From an uncultured Bacteroidota bacterium (GTDB taxonomy: Bacteria; Bacteroidota; Bacteroidia; Bacteroidales; WCHB1-69), in contig CADBQG010000014.1 in assembly GCA_902796805.1 (NCBI GenBank), positions 1 to 62,641 of the forward strand: DNA of 62,641 nt, read 5' to 3'. The stretch's first letter is position 1, and each line of letters opens with the position of its first letter. Shown one piece after another: positions 10,722 through 18,068 of the stretch. The notes below the pieces were generated by a model, which saw only the letters and a program-made list of their open reading frames with translations, made no database searches and was not told the origin of the DNA. Made by a program: the position numbers and the translations under genes.

Positions 10722-11216
10722 ATGGATTTACTGAAACCCTCGATAGGACTGATATTCTGGATGCTGATAGGATTTGGCATTCTTTTCTTTATTTTGGCCA
10801 AATTCGCGTGGCCGGTGATTACAAAGGGCATAGCGTCGCGTAACAAGAAGATAGCCGACCAGCTCACCGAGGCCGCCAAGATTCACGAGGAGATGCTTGC
10901 GCTCAACAAGAAGCACGACGAGATGATCGCCGCTGCCAAGAACGAGCGCGACGAAATACTGTCGGAGGCCCGTAAACTGAGCGACGAACTCTACGAGAAG
11001 GCTAAAAGAAAGGCCGCCGCCGAAACCCAGGCGATGATTGAAGAGGCCAAGAAATCGATATATTTTGAGAAGATGAACGCCATCACGGACGCTAAAAACG
11101 AGATAGCGAAATTCTCGATAGATATCGCCCAGAAAGTAATCAACGAAGAACTCAAGGATTCTGAAAAGCAGGAGAACCTGATTGAGAAGTGGCTTGAGGA
11201 CTGTCATTTCAACTGA
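10722..11216 (+). CDS. atpF: ATP synthase F0 subunit b
   Basis: Peripheral stalk of the ATP synthase. The 164-residue protein has one N-terminal membrane helix (about 8-30, GLIFWMLIGFGILFFILAKF) followed by a long, charged Ala/Glu/Lys-rich coiled coil. Length and layout are normal. In most Bacteroidota atpH, atpA and atpG follow. Here the strand switches and unrelated genes follow, so the operon is split at this point. Confidence 0.93.
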   Translation: MDLLKPSIGLIFWMLIGFGILFFILAKFAWPVITKGIASRNKKIADQLTEAAKIHEEMLALNKKHDEMIAAAKNERDEILSEARKLSDELYEKAKRKAAAETQAMIEEAKKSIYFEKMNAITDAKNEIAKFSIDIAQKVINEELKDSEKQENLIEKWLEDCHFN

Positions 11217-11227
11217 AACTTTCCGGG

Positions 11228-11365
11228 TCAGAAGGCCATCTTCAGAAAGTCGAGTTGTGCGCGTGAATAGTCCTCGGGAACACCGATGCCGGTGAAATAG
11301 TAGTTTGGAGGCATTCCATAAAAAGTTCCGGATATGAACTGGGCGGATTTCAGGTCTCTGTGTCT
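11228..11365 (-). pseudogene. possible C-terminal gene remnant (45 codons, no start)
   Basis: After a TAA at 11366-11368, a minus-strand frame stays open to a TGA at 11228-11230. It reads SAQFISGTFYGMPPNYYF and goes on to TGIGVPEDYSRAQLDFLKMAF, which looks like a real protein end (balanced composition, no repeats). There is no suitable start codon and the frame overlaps the 3' end of the DUF454 gene by 16 bases. I cannot name the parent family. It could be a chance ORF. Confidence 0.35.
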
Positions 11366-11739
11366 TTATTCTTGGCGTTAGGAACTGCGAACACAACTGC
11401 CAGCACGCCGACAAGTCCCACGGCAGGGACTATAATCCGGGCGGCGGAGCCTGGCGGTATGAAGACGAAGGTTGACAACAGCACCATGGCTGTCATTATA
11501 CCCACGGCGCCGGCCTTTTGCCCGACGGTCATGCCGCCGAGTCGGTGGTAGTCGCGGATATAGTTGCCGAGCCATGACTTCAACAGCCATTCCTGCAGTC
11601 GCGGCGAGCTTCTGTAGAAGAGCCAGGAGGCGAGCAGCAGAAACGGGGTGGTGGGCAGTCCGGGAACAACAACGCCCATCGCGCCCAGGCCCACGGCCAC
11701 GAGTCCGAGCGAGATGTATATGTACTTCTTCATAATCAA
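11350..11739 (-). CDS. DUF454 (YbaN-like) inner-membrane protein
   Basis: The 129-residue integral membrane protein has the family N-terminal signature: a hydrophobic helix, then GAMGVVVPGLPTTPFLLLASW, where the VLPGLPTTPF-like block is diagnostic. A short amphipathic region (RSSPRLQEWLLKSWLGNYI) and two more helices follow. The biochemical function of DUF454 is unknown. It has no co-directional partner. rarA ends 45 bases upstream on the same strand. Confidence 0.85.
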   Translation of the reverse strand: MIMKKYIYISLGLVAVGLGAMGVVVPGLPTTPFLLLASWLFYRSSPRLQEWLLKSWLGNYIRDYHRLGGMTVGQKAGAVGIMTAMVLLSTFVFIPPGSAARIIVPAVGLVGVLAVVFAVPNAKNKDTET

Positions 11740-11783
11740 AAATGTTGGGAATTAGGACACGGTTTGTTGTTTGTCGGCAGTAA

Positions 11784-13055
11784 TCAATAGCCGTATTTTT
11801 CGTTCCAGCAGTTTTTCAGATAACGTCGAAGTTCGTTTTCGCGGGCGTTGTTCTGCGGGTCATAGAGTTTTGTGCCCGAGATCTGTTCGGGAAGAAATTC
11901 CTGTTTCACAAAGTTGTGCTCGAAATCGTGGGCATATTGGTATCCTTTATGGTAACCGAGCTCTTTCATCAGTTTTGTCGGGGCGTTCCTTATATGCAGC
12001 GGCACAGGCAGGTCGCCGGTCTGCTTCACCAGCGAATAGGCGTTGTCGATGGCCATGTACGATGCGTTGCTCTTAGGCGAGCTTGCGAGATAGACAGCGG
12101 TTTGTGAGAGCACTATCCTGGCTTCGGGCATCCCTATCACGTTCACGGCCTGGAAGCAGTTGTTGGCGAGAAGCAGTGCGTTGGGGTTGGCGTTCCCGAT
12201 GTCCTCGGAGGCGAGTATTACCATGCGCCTTGCGATGAAAAGCGGATCCTCACCCGCCACAAGCATCCGTGCCATCCAGTACACGGCGGCGTTGGGGTCG
12301 CTGCCGCGCAGTGATTTTATGAACGCCGATATGATGTCGTAATGCTGCTCGCCGCTCTTGTCGTAGAGCGCCAGGTTTTGCTGAATCACCTTCAGCACCT
12401 GTTCGCGTGTGAGGGTTATCACACCGTCTGAGGGCGGGGTCATCCAGGTTACTAATTCTATGGCGTTGAGCAGTTTCCTGGCATCGCCGCCTGAAATCCT
12501 CATCAACGCCTCGGTGTCGTCCAGCACTATTCTGCATCCGGTCTGTTTCTGAAGGTACTCCACAGCGGTGTTGAGCAGAGTCTCGAGGTTCTCTTTTGAG
12601 AGGCTCTTAAGAACGTAAACCTGGCAGCGGGAAAGCAATGGTGAGATAACCTCGAACGAAGGGTTCTCGGTAGTGGCGCCTATGAGTGTAACAACGCCCT
12701 GCTCCACAGCGCCGAGCAGCGAATCCTGCTGCGACTTCGAGAAGCGGTGGATTTCGTCGATGAAGAGAATGCAGCGTTTTTCCGACTTCTTCGCCTTCTC
12801 TATGACCTCGCGAATGTCCTTCACGCCGCTGTTTATGGCACTGAGTGTGTAGAAGTCGGCGTCTATGGTCCGTGCGATGAGCAAGGCAAGCGTGGTTTTT
12901 CCCACGCCGGGCGGCCCCCAGAAAATCATCGACTGGATGCTGCCGTTCTCGATTGCAGTGCGAAGAACGGCGCCCTCTCCCATGAGATGTTCCTGTCCTA
13001 TGTAGCCGTCCAATGAATGCGGCCGCAAAATCTCTGCCAATGGTTGCTTTTGCAT
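11784..13055 (-). CDS. rarA: replication-associated recombination protein A, AAA+ ATPase
   Basis: RarA/MgsA/WRNIP1 family clamp-loader-like ATPase that acts at stalled replication forks. With the start at 13055 it is 423 residues: MQKQPLAEILRPHSLDGYIGQEHL, Walker A GPPGVGKTTLALL, Walker B CILFIDEIHRF, sensor-1 LIGATTENPSF, and the C-terminal tetramerisation region. The frame extends to 13145, but a -7 box at 13070-13077 places the transcript start downstream of that, and the family N-terminus begins at the chosen Met. Divergent from folB. Confidence 0.94.
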   Translation of the reverse strand: MQKQPLAEILRPHSLDGYIGQEHLMGEGAVLRTAIENGSIQSMIFWGPPGVGKTTLALLIARTIDADFYTLSAINSGVKDIREVIEKAKKSEKRCILFIDEIHRFSKSQQDSLLGAVEQGVVTLIGATTENPSFEVISPLLSRCQVYVLKSLSKENLETLLNTAVEYLQKQTGCRIVLDDTEALMRISGGDARKLLNAIELVTWMTPPSDGVITLTREQVLKVIQQNLALYDKSGEQHYDIISAFIKSLRGSDPNAAVYWMARMLVAGEDPLFIARRMVILASEDIGNANPNALLLANNCFQAVNVIGMPEARIVLSQTAVYLASSPKSNASYMAIDNAYSLVKQTGDLPVPLHIRNAPTKLMKELGYHKGYQYAHDFEHNFVKQEFLPEQISGTKLYDPQNNARENELRRYLKNCWNEKYGY

Positions 13056-13069
13056 GTCAAAAATTTGCG

Positions 13070-13077
13070 CGAAGATA
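13070..13077 (-). promoter_or_regulatory. -7 box for rarA
   Basis: On the minus strand the sequence is TATCTTCG, with a predicted start near 13066, 11 bases before the rarA ATG. It faces the folB box 22 bases away, so the two divergent promoters overlap. Confidence 0.5.
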
Positions 13078-13098
13078 CAAAAATTGTCATCGTTTTTG

Positions 13099-13106
13099 TA
13101 TCTTTG
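13099..13106 (+). promoter_or_regulatory. -7 box for the folB-aroB-amn operon
   Basis: TATCTTTG followed by C. A start near 13110 gives a leader of about 22 bases before the folB ATG at 13132. Confidence 0.6.
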
Positions 13107-13131
13107 CAATCTCATTATATACCGCATTGTC

Positions 13132-13488
13132 ATGAAAAAAGCCACTGTCGCACTTACCGATATGGAATTCTATGCCTTCCATGGCTGTTTTGAGGAGGAA
13201 CAGGCCATCGGCACGCATTTCACTGTCGACCTTTCGTTCTCCTACGATGCCGCGAAAGCCATCGCCACCGACGATGTCAACGAGGCGATAAATTACCCTT
13301 CTGTATATGAATCAGTGAAAAAAGTGATGGACAGCCCGCACCATCTGATTGAAACGGTCGCCAATGACATAATCCTCGCCATCAGGCACGACTTTCCGGA
13401 AGTCAAGGAAGTGAAGGTGCGCGTTAGCAAGCTTAACCCGCCGTTGGAAGGGAAAACACGTTGCGTTTCTGTTGAAATCGAAGGTTAG
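13132..13488 (+). CDS. folB: dihydroneopterin aldolase
   Basis: Converts 7,8-dihydroneopterin to 6-hydroxymethyl-dihydropterin in folate synthesis. The 118-residue protein has the family motif FYAFHGCFEEEQAIGTHFTV (near 13-32), with the Glu used for pterin binding, and the C-terminal NPPLEGKTRCVSVEI with the catalytic Lys. The start at 13132 gives the normal family N-terminus and lies downstream of the -7 box. The aroB start is 7 bases after its stop. Confidence 0.94.
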   Translation: MKKATVALTDMEFYAFHGCFEEEQAIGTHFTVDLSFSYDAAKAIATDDVNEAINYPSVYESVKKVMDSPHHLIETVANDIILAIRHDFPEVKEVKVRVSKLNPPLEGKTRCVSVEIEG

Positions 13489-13494
13489 CGGAAC

Positions 13495-14523
13495 ATGACA
13501 GCGCTTGAGCAATTAGAGAAACACCTTTCTGCAAGCGGTTTCCGCCGTGTCTTGGTCATAACCGACGAAAATGTGAATTCCTTTTACCCATATTATTTTG
13601 ACTGTCTGAAAGCCGCCTTTGACGTGGAGAGTGTTGTAGTCCCGTCAGGAGAGGCATCAAAGTCTATAGAGACTGCCGCGCGGTTGTGGAGGGGTCTTGC
13701 AGAGAACTGCCACGACAAAAACACGTTCATAGTGAACTTCGGAGGGGGAATAGTGTCTGACTTGGGAGGTTTTGTGGCTTCCACATACAAAAGGGGACTG
13801 CATTATGCAAACATGCCAACTACCCTTATGGCCATGATTGACGCTTCTGTGGGCGGAAAAACGGCAGTCAACATCGACGGCCTCAAAAATGCTGTCGGAA
13901 CGTTCCATTTTCCCGACATAGTCTTTAAACCCGACATGAAATTTCTTGATACACTGCCAAAGAGAGAGTTGGAGAGTGGATTCGGCGAGCTGGTTAAATA
14001 TGCGATGATTGGATCGCCAGGTCTGTTTGCCGAACTCAGCGGTATGTCAGGCTTCTGTGCTAAAGCAATCAAGCAGGAATGGATCAGTTTCTGCATTGAA
14101 TTAAAGAATGATATTGTGAAGAAAGACCCCTACGACAATGGAATGCGGCATGTGTTGAATTTCGGACATACTATAGGCCATGCGATAGAAAGTCTGAGTG
14201 CAGAAATCGAAGAGCCTGTGTCTCATGGACTTGCAGTGGCACAGGGTATGTTTTACGAAAGCTACCTGTCGTACAAAAAGGCCGGACTGCCGGAAGAAAG
14301 CTGGAAAAAGACAGCGTCTTTTCTTTCTTCTCATTTTGGAATAAGGAAGATTACAGAGGAAAATTTCGGAAAGATGACCCGGTTTCTGCTGAACGACAAG
14401 AAGAATGAGGGCGGTGCGGTGAACTTTACGCTTCTGCGTGAGATAGGCGAGCCTGTGACGGACTGTAGTCTGCGGCTTGAAGAACTTGCTGAATTGTTAA
14501 CAAAAACAGACTTTCAAATATGA
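13495..14523 (+). CDS. aroB: 3-dehydroquinate synthase
   Basis: Second step of the shikimate pathway: DAHP to 3-dehydroquinate, NAD- and metal-dependent. The 342-residue protein contains GGGIVSDLGGFVASTYKRG (NAD-binding), PTTLMAMIDASVGGKTAVN, FGELVKYAMI, and HVLNFGHTIGHAIES with the metal His residues. Complete. The stop overlaps the next gene's ATG by four bases (ATGA), so the operon is translationally coupled. Confidence 0.96.
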   Translation: MTALEQLEKHLSASGFRRVLVITDENVNSFYPYYFDCLKAAFDVESVVVPSGEASKSIETAARLWRGLAENCHDKNTFIVNFGGGIVSDLGGFVASTYKRGLHYANMPTTLMAMIDASVGGKTAVNIDGLKNAVGTFHFPDIVFKPDMKFLDTLPKRELESGFGELVKYAMIGSPGLFAELSGMSGFCAKAIKQEWISFCIELKNDIVKKDPYDNGMRHVLNFGHTIGHAIESLSAEIEEPVSHGLAVAQGMFYESYLSYKKAGLPEESWKKTASFLSSHFGIRKITEENFGKMTRFLLNDKKNEGGAVNFTLLREIGEPVTDCSLRLEELAELLTKTDFQI

Positions 14524-15311
14524 TGAAGACAAAGGATGAAATAGTCAGGAACTGGCTGCCGCGCTACACAGGTATGCCCATAGAGGAGTTCGGTCAGTAC
14601 ATACTGTTGACAAACTTCCATGATTATGTGCATAACTTCGCCAAGTTGACGGGCGCCGAGATAAGGGGTGCGGAGAAGGCGATGCAGAGCGCAACCAGCG
14701 ACAACATCACCATAATAAATTTCATGATGGGCAGCCCCAATGCGGCAACCATAATGGATCTTCTCACGGCGGTGAAGCCGAAGGCGGTCCTGTTTCTCGG
14801 GAAATGCGGGAGTTTAAAGTCGTATATCGGGATAGGGTCGTATCTGCTGCCCATCGCGGGGATACGCGGTGAGGGAACGTCGCTCGACTATTTTCCGGAG
14901 GAGGTGCCGGCGCTTCCGGCCTTCAACCTCGAAAAGGCCATTTCGGCCACAATATGCGACTTCGGCATGGAGTACTGGACCGGCACGGTGTATACCACCA
15001 ACCGCCGCGTGTGGGAGCACGACGAGGATTTCAAGGCCTACCTCCGCGAGATACGCGCCACCGCCGTCGACATGGAGACCGCCACCCTTTTTTCGGTGGG
15101 TTTCTACAACCGCATCCCGACAGGTGCGCTGCTCCTGGTGTCAGACCAGCCGATGCTCCCCGACGGGATAAAAACCGAAATGTCGGACAAAAAAGTTACA
15201 GACAACTTCACGCTCACCCATCTTAAGATAGGCATAAAGTCGTTGCAGGAACTCCAAAACAAAGGCATTGCGGTGAAACATCTGCGCTTCGACTATTACG
15301 AGGGTCAATAA
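14520..15311 (+). CDS. amn: AMP nucleosidase (short Bacteroidota form)
   Basis: Cleaves AMP to adenine and ribose 5-phosphate. The 263-residue protein belongs to the nucleoside-phosphorylase fold: GKCGSL (phosphate site), ATAVDMETATLFSVGF (the family's M-E-T substrate-binding block) and LLVSDQPMLPDG with the general-acid Asp. It lacks the extra N-terminal domain of the long E. coli Amn. It is the third gene of the folB-aroB-amn operon and ends in a strong terminator. Confidence 0.88.
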   Translation: MMKTKDEIVRNWLPRYTGMPIEEFGQYILLTNFHDYVHNFAKLTGAEIRGAEKAMQSATSDNITIINFMMGSPNAATIMDLLTAVKPKAVLFLGKCGSLKSYIGIGSYLLPIAGIRGEGTSLDYFPEEVPALPAFNLEKAISATICDFGMEYWTGTVYTTNRRVWEHDEDFKAYLREIRATAVDMETATLFSVGFYNRIPTGALLLVSDQPMLPDGIKTEMSDKKVTDNFTLTHLKIGIKSLQELQNKGIAVKHLRFDYYEGQ

Positions 15312-15343
15312 AAAAGGGAATGCCTCGCTTGGCATTCCCTTTC
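15312..15343 (+). terminator. intrinsic terminator after amn
   Basis: An 11-base stem, AAGGGAATGCC/GGCATTCCCTT, with a six-base loop. The flanks are A-rich and T-rich, so it could also serve the converging peptidase gene. Confidence 0.85.
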
Positions 15344-15362
15344 AGTAACGGTCATAAAGCCG

Positions 15363-17504
15363 TTATTCCACAATTTTGAGCTCCTTCATCAGGTTCTGGG
15401 CGTTGGCCATCTTGTCGATGATGAACAGGAGGTAACGCGCGTCCATGCAGATTGTGCGCTGCACCTCGTTCTCAAAGGAGAGGTCGCCGCTCATGGCCTC
15501 CCAGTTGCCGTCGAAGGCCAAGCCTATAAGGTTGCCCTCGCCGTCGATTACCGGACTGCCAGAGTTGCCGCCTGTTATGTCGTTGGTGGTTATGAAGTTG
15601 ACCACAAGGTCGCCGTTTTCATCGGCATAGCGGCCATAGTCGCGTTTCTCCCACAGTCTGATCAAATCCTTCGGCACGTCGAACTCCCAGTCGCCGGGTT
15701 TGTATTTTTCCATCACTCCGTCAAGGGTGGTGATGTAGTCGTATGTTACTGCATTGGAGGGTTTGCAGTTCTGCACGCTTCCGTATGTGAGCCGCATTGT
15801 GAAATTGGCGTCAGGGTAGAAGTTACGGTCTTTCTGCATCTCCATGAGACCTTTCATGTAGAGGCGTTCTGCACGTGAGTTGCTCACCATCTCGGCCTCT
15901 TTGTCTATATCGAGATATGATTGCACGATGTCTCTCATGAGCGCGAAAACCGGGTCTTTGTCGAGCGACTTCGGGTTTTCGATCCAGGCGTTCATTTTGT
16001 CTTGGTCCACGAAGACTGACTTCGCGAAGGCGTTGTTCACGAATGCTGTGAAGTCGCCGTGGCTCTTGTCGCCCACTTTCTTGATCATGCCTGGAAGCTG
16101 CGAGGCGTCGATGTCCTTGTAGAAAAGGTTGAGGAGCGCTATGGTCACATCCCTGTCGGTCTCTTTGTCGTAATCCTTGAAGTAGTCGGCTACGGAAGAC
16201 TTCATGTTTTTGGCAAGGTTTCCGATTTGTTCCTTCGAGGCTGTTTTCGAGTTTATAGTCATGTTGAGCCGTGTGAAGCGCGACGCGAAAGCCACTGCCT
16301 CACCGCCACGCCATCCGGCCTCGCGGTGGTATATCAGAGCCTTTGTGTATTTAGCCTGGTGGTTCCAGTACTTGTCCATCTCGTCGAACACGCCGCCATA
16401 TTCAGCCTTTTTGTTGTTCTTGGCAACCCAGTTTCTGAATGCGTTTTCCTGTTCGGAGCGTTTTTCGAACACTTTGTTGCGCTGAAGCTGTTTCACCTGG
16501 CCTATGTAGTATTTCCAGTAGTTGCTCACGCTGGCCTGTTTGGAGGCGTATTTTATGAACACGGCCTGGTCGGCGTCCATGTGCTTGCGGTACTGGTCGA
16601 GTTTGGTGGTGCGGCAGGCTATTATTGCAGGGCCTTCATTTTCAATCACGTTTTTCACCGCGCCTGAGGTGGAATACCTGTCGGTGGAGCCTGGGTAGCC
16701 GAGAATCATTGCGTAGTCGCCGGGTTTCACCCCTTTCAGGGATATTGGGAGAAAATGCTTGGACTTCATCGGGATGTTGTCCTTGCTGTATTTCGCGGGT
16801 TTGCCGTCTGGGGCTGTATATACGCGGAATATGCAGAAGTCGCCCTTGTGGCGGGGCCATGTCCAGTTGTCGGTGTCGGCGCCGAACTTGCCTATGCCCC
16901 AGGGCGGACACGCAACAAGGCGCACATCGCGGTAAACTTCATAGACGAACAGTATATATTGGTTGCCGTGATAGAATGGTACAATCTCAACCCTCACGTC
17001 GCGTTGTCCTTTGCGCTCGGCCTGCAGTTTTTTGCTGTTCTCGGCCACCTTGGCGGCGCGCTCGCCCTCCGTCATCTTGTCGGAAACACCTTCCAGGACG
17101 GCAGTGGTTACGTCTTCGATAAACGACAGGAACGACACGGTAAGGCCTTCGTTAGGAAGTTCCTCGCTTTTGCTTCTTGCCCAGAAGCCATCCTGCAGGT
17201 AGTCGTGTTCCACTGAAGAATGCGCCTGCACCTGTCCGAGGCCGCAGTGATGGTTGGTGAGGAGCAGGCCCTCGGGAGAGATCAGTTCTCCGGTGCAACC
17301 TCCGCCGAACTGCACGATGGCGTCCTTCAGGCTTGGCTTGTTGAAGCTGAAGATCTCCTCTGCGGTGAGCTTGCAGCCAAGCCGCTGCATGTCAGCTAAG
17401 TTGCGCCCGTTGATGGAATAGGGAAGCCACATGCCCTCGTCGGCACGGGCTGCTGAAAACAGTATCGTTGCGACGATACCCAAAAATAAGACCTTTTTGT
17501 TCAT
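15363..17504 (-). CDS. S46 family dipeptidyl peptidase, DPP7 type
   Basis: Periplasmic serine exopeptidase that removes dipeptides from peptide N-termini; peptides are a main carbon source for asaccharolytic Bacteroidales. The 713-residue protein starts with a signal peptide (MNKKVLFLGIVATILFSAARA). The His of LLTNHHCGLG and Ser648 in TGGNSGSPV form the trypsin-like catalytic machinery. At +18 from Ser648 is Gly (FDGNWE), where DPP11 has Arg. This supports DPP7-like preference for hydrophobic P1 residues. The start at 17504 follows a -7 box at 17530-17537; the frame is open to 17552. Confidence 0.93.
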   Translation of the reverse strand: MNKKVLFLGIVATILFSAARADEGMWLPYSINGRNLADMQRLGCKLTAEEIFSFNKPSLKDAIVQFGGGCTGELISPEGLLLTNHHCGLGQVQAHSSVEHDYLQDGFWARSKSEELPNEGLTVSFLSFIEDVTTAVLEGVSDKMTEGERAAKVAENSKKLQAERKGQRDVRVEIVPFYHGNQYILFVYEVYRDVRLVACPPWGIGKFGADTDNWTWPRHKGDFCIFRVYTAPDGKPAKYSKDNIPMKSKHFLPISLKGVKPGDYAMILGYPGSTDRYSTSGAVKNVIENEGPAIIACRTTKLDQYRKHMDADQAVFIKYASKQASVSNYWKYYIGQVKQLQRNKVFEKRSEQENAFRNWVAKNNKKAEYGGVFDEMDKYWNHQAKYTKALIYHREAGWRGGEAVAFASRFTRLNMTINSKTASKEQIGNLAKNMKSSVADYFKDYDKETDRDVTIALLNLFYKDIDASQLPGMIKKVGDKSHGDFTAFVNNAFAKSVFVDQDKMNAWIENPKSLDKDPVFALMRDIVQSYLDIDKEAEMVSNSRAERLYMKGLMEMQKDRNFYPDANFTMRLTYGSVQNCKPSNAVTYDYITTLDGVMEKYKPGDWEFDVPKDLIRLWEKRDYGRYADENGDLVVNFITTNDITGGNSGSPVIDGEGNLIGLAFDGNWEAMSGDLSFENEVQRTICMDARYLLFIIDKMANAQNLMKELKIVE

Positions 17505-17529
17505 AAATACAAGACTTTTTTGCAAAGCG

Positions 17530-17537
17530 CAAAGATA
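17530..17537 (-). promoter_or_regulatory. -7 box for the S46 peptidase gene
   Basis: On the minus strand the sequence is TATCTTTG. A start near 17526 gives a leader of about 22 bases before the ATG at 17504 and excludes the upstream start at 17552. Confidence 0.55.
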
Positions 17538-17573
17538 GGAAATATTTTCCATCTCTTGTATATGTTTTTGTTG

Positions 17574-17581
17574 TATGTTTG
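17574..17581 (+). promoter_or_regulatory. -7 box upstream of the remnant and DUF1294 gene
   Basis: TATGTTTG followed by C, with CTTG 15 bases upstream. It precedes the ATG at 17608. Confidence 0.45.
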
Positions 17582-17607
17582 CAAAATAATTATCAAAACA
17601 AAATACT

Positions 17608-17682
17608 ATGAAAAAAACAAATCCGATTGATGAAGCGCGGCGGTTGCCGAGCTTGTCGAAGCCACCACCAATGTGTCAGTAA
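17608..17682 (+). pseudogene. 24-codon ORF, likely truncated gene head
   Basis: An ATG correctly placed after a -7 box opens a frame reading MKKTNPIDEARRLPSLSKPP, with a stop at 17680. The first dozen residues resemble the N-terminus of small Bacteroidota proteins of the DUF5618 kind. The frame is then replaced by the sequence GAGCTTGTCGAAGCCACC, which looks like a short palindromic intergenic element (GCTT/AAGC). I read this as an interrupted gene; the family link is weak. Confidence 0.3.
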
Positions 17683-17706
17683 GGTTATGGAATAGAAATA
17701 CACGTG

Positions 17707-17982
17707 ATGCAGGATTTGAATATGGTAGTGTCAGCGGTTTTGGCAGGAGTGAACATCGGCACCTTCCTTGTATATGGCATCGACAAATTGAAGGCGAAGT
17801 ACGGGCGGTGGCGCATTCCGGAGAGCGTGCTGTTGGGGCTGGCGGCCTTGGGCGGCAGTGTCGGGGCGTGGTTGGGAATGCAGGTGTGGCATCACAAGAC
17901 CCAGCACAAGAAGTTCAAGTACGGTGTGCCGGCTATATTCGTGGCGCAGGTGGCGTTGATAGTGTGGCTGCTGGCGCGGTGA
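17707..17982 (+). CDS. DUF1294 family membrane protein
   Basis: The 91-residue protein has two or three short hydrophobic helices around the family core YGIDKLKAKYGRWRIPES, followed by LLGLAALGGSVGAWLGM and HHKTQHKKFKYG. This YxxDK ... RRxPE ... HKTxKxxF pattern marks DUF1294. Function unknown. A GTG one codon upstream (17704) is an alternative start. It lies in a small accessory stretch between broken genes but appears intact itself. Confidence 0.82.
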   Translation: MQDLNMVVSAVLAGVNIGTFLVYGIDKLKAKYGRWRIPESVLLGLAALGGSVGAWLGMQVWHHKTQHKKFKYGVPAIFVAQVALIVWLLAR

Positions 17983-18040
17983 ATTAGGCGAATGGTGCGT
18001 CTTTTTCACTACTGGTCCGCTTTTTGGCGCAGTCGGGCGG

Positions 18041-18048
18041 TAATTTTG
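18041..18048 (+). promoter_or_regulatory. -7 box for the frameshifted gene
   Basis: TAATTTTG followed by CC. A start near 18052 is about 17 bases before the ATG at 18069. Confidence 0.45.
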
Positions 18049-18068
18049 CCGCGAAATTTTAGAACAGT

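Noticed and set aside
10728-11414. 228-codon minus-strand frame covering atpF
   Set aside because: Its atpF portion is a mirror of coiled-coil codons. Only the short, different frame at 11228-11365 resembles protein.
12996-13145. Longer rarA N-terminus from ATG 13145
   Set aside because: The added residues do not resemble RarA, cross the folB start, and lie upstream of the rarA -7 box.
17673-17987. 104-codon frame overlapping the DUF1294 gene
   Set aside because: DUF1294 motifs are in the other frame; this one is Gly/Arg/Val-rich noise.
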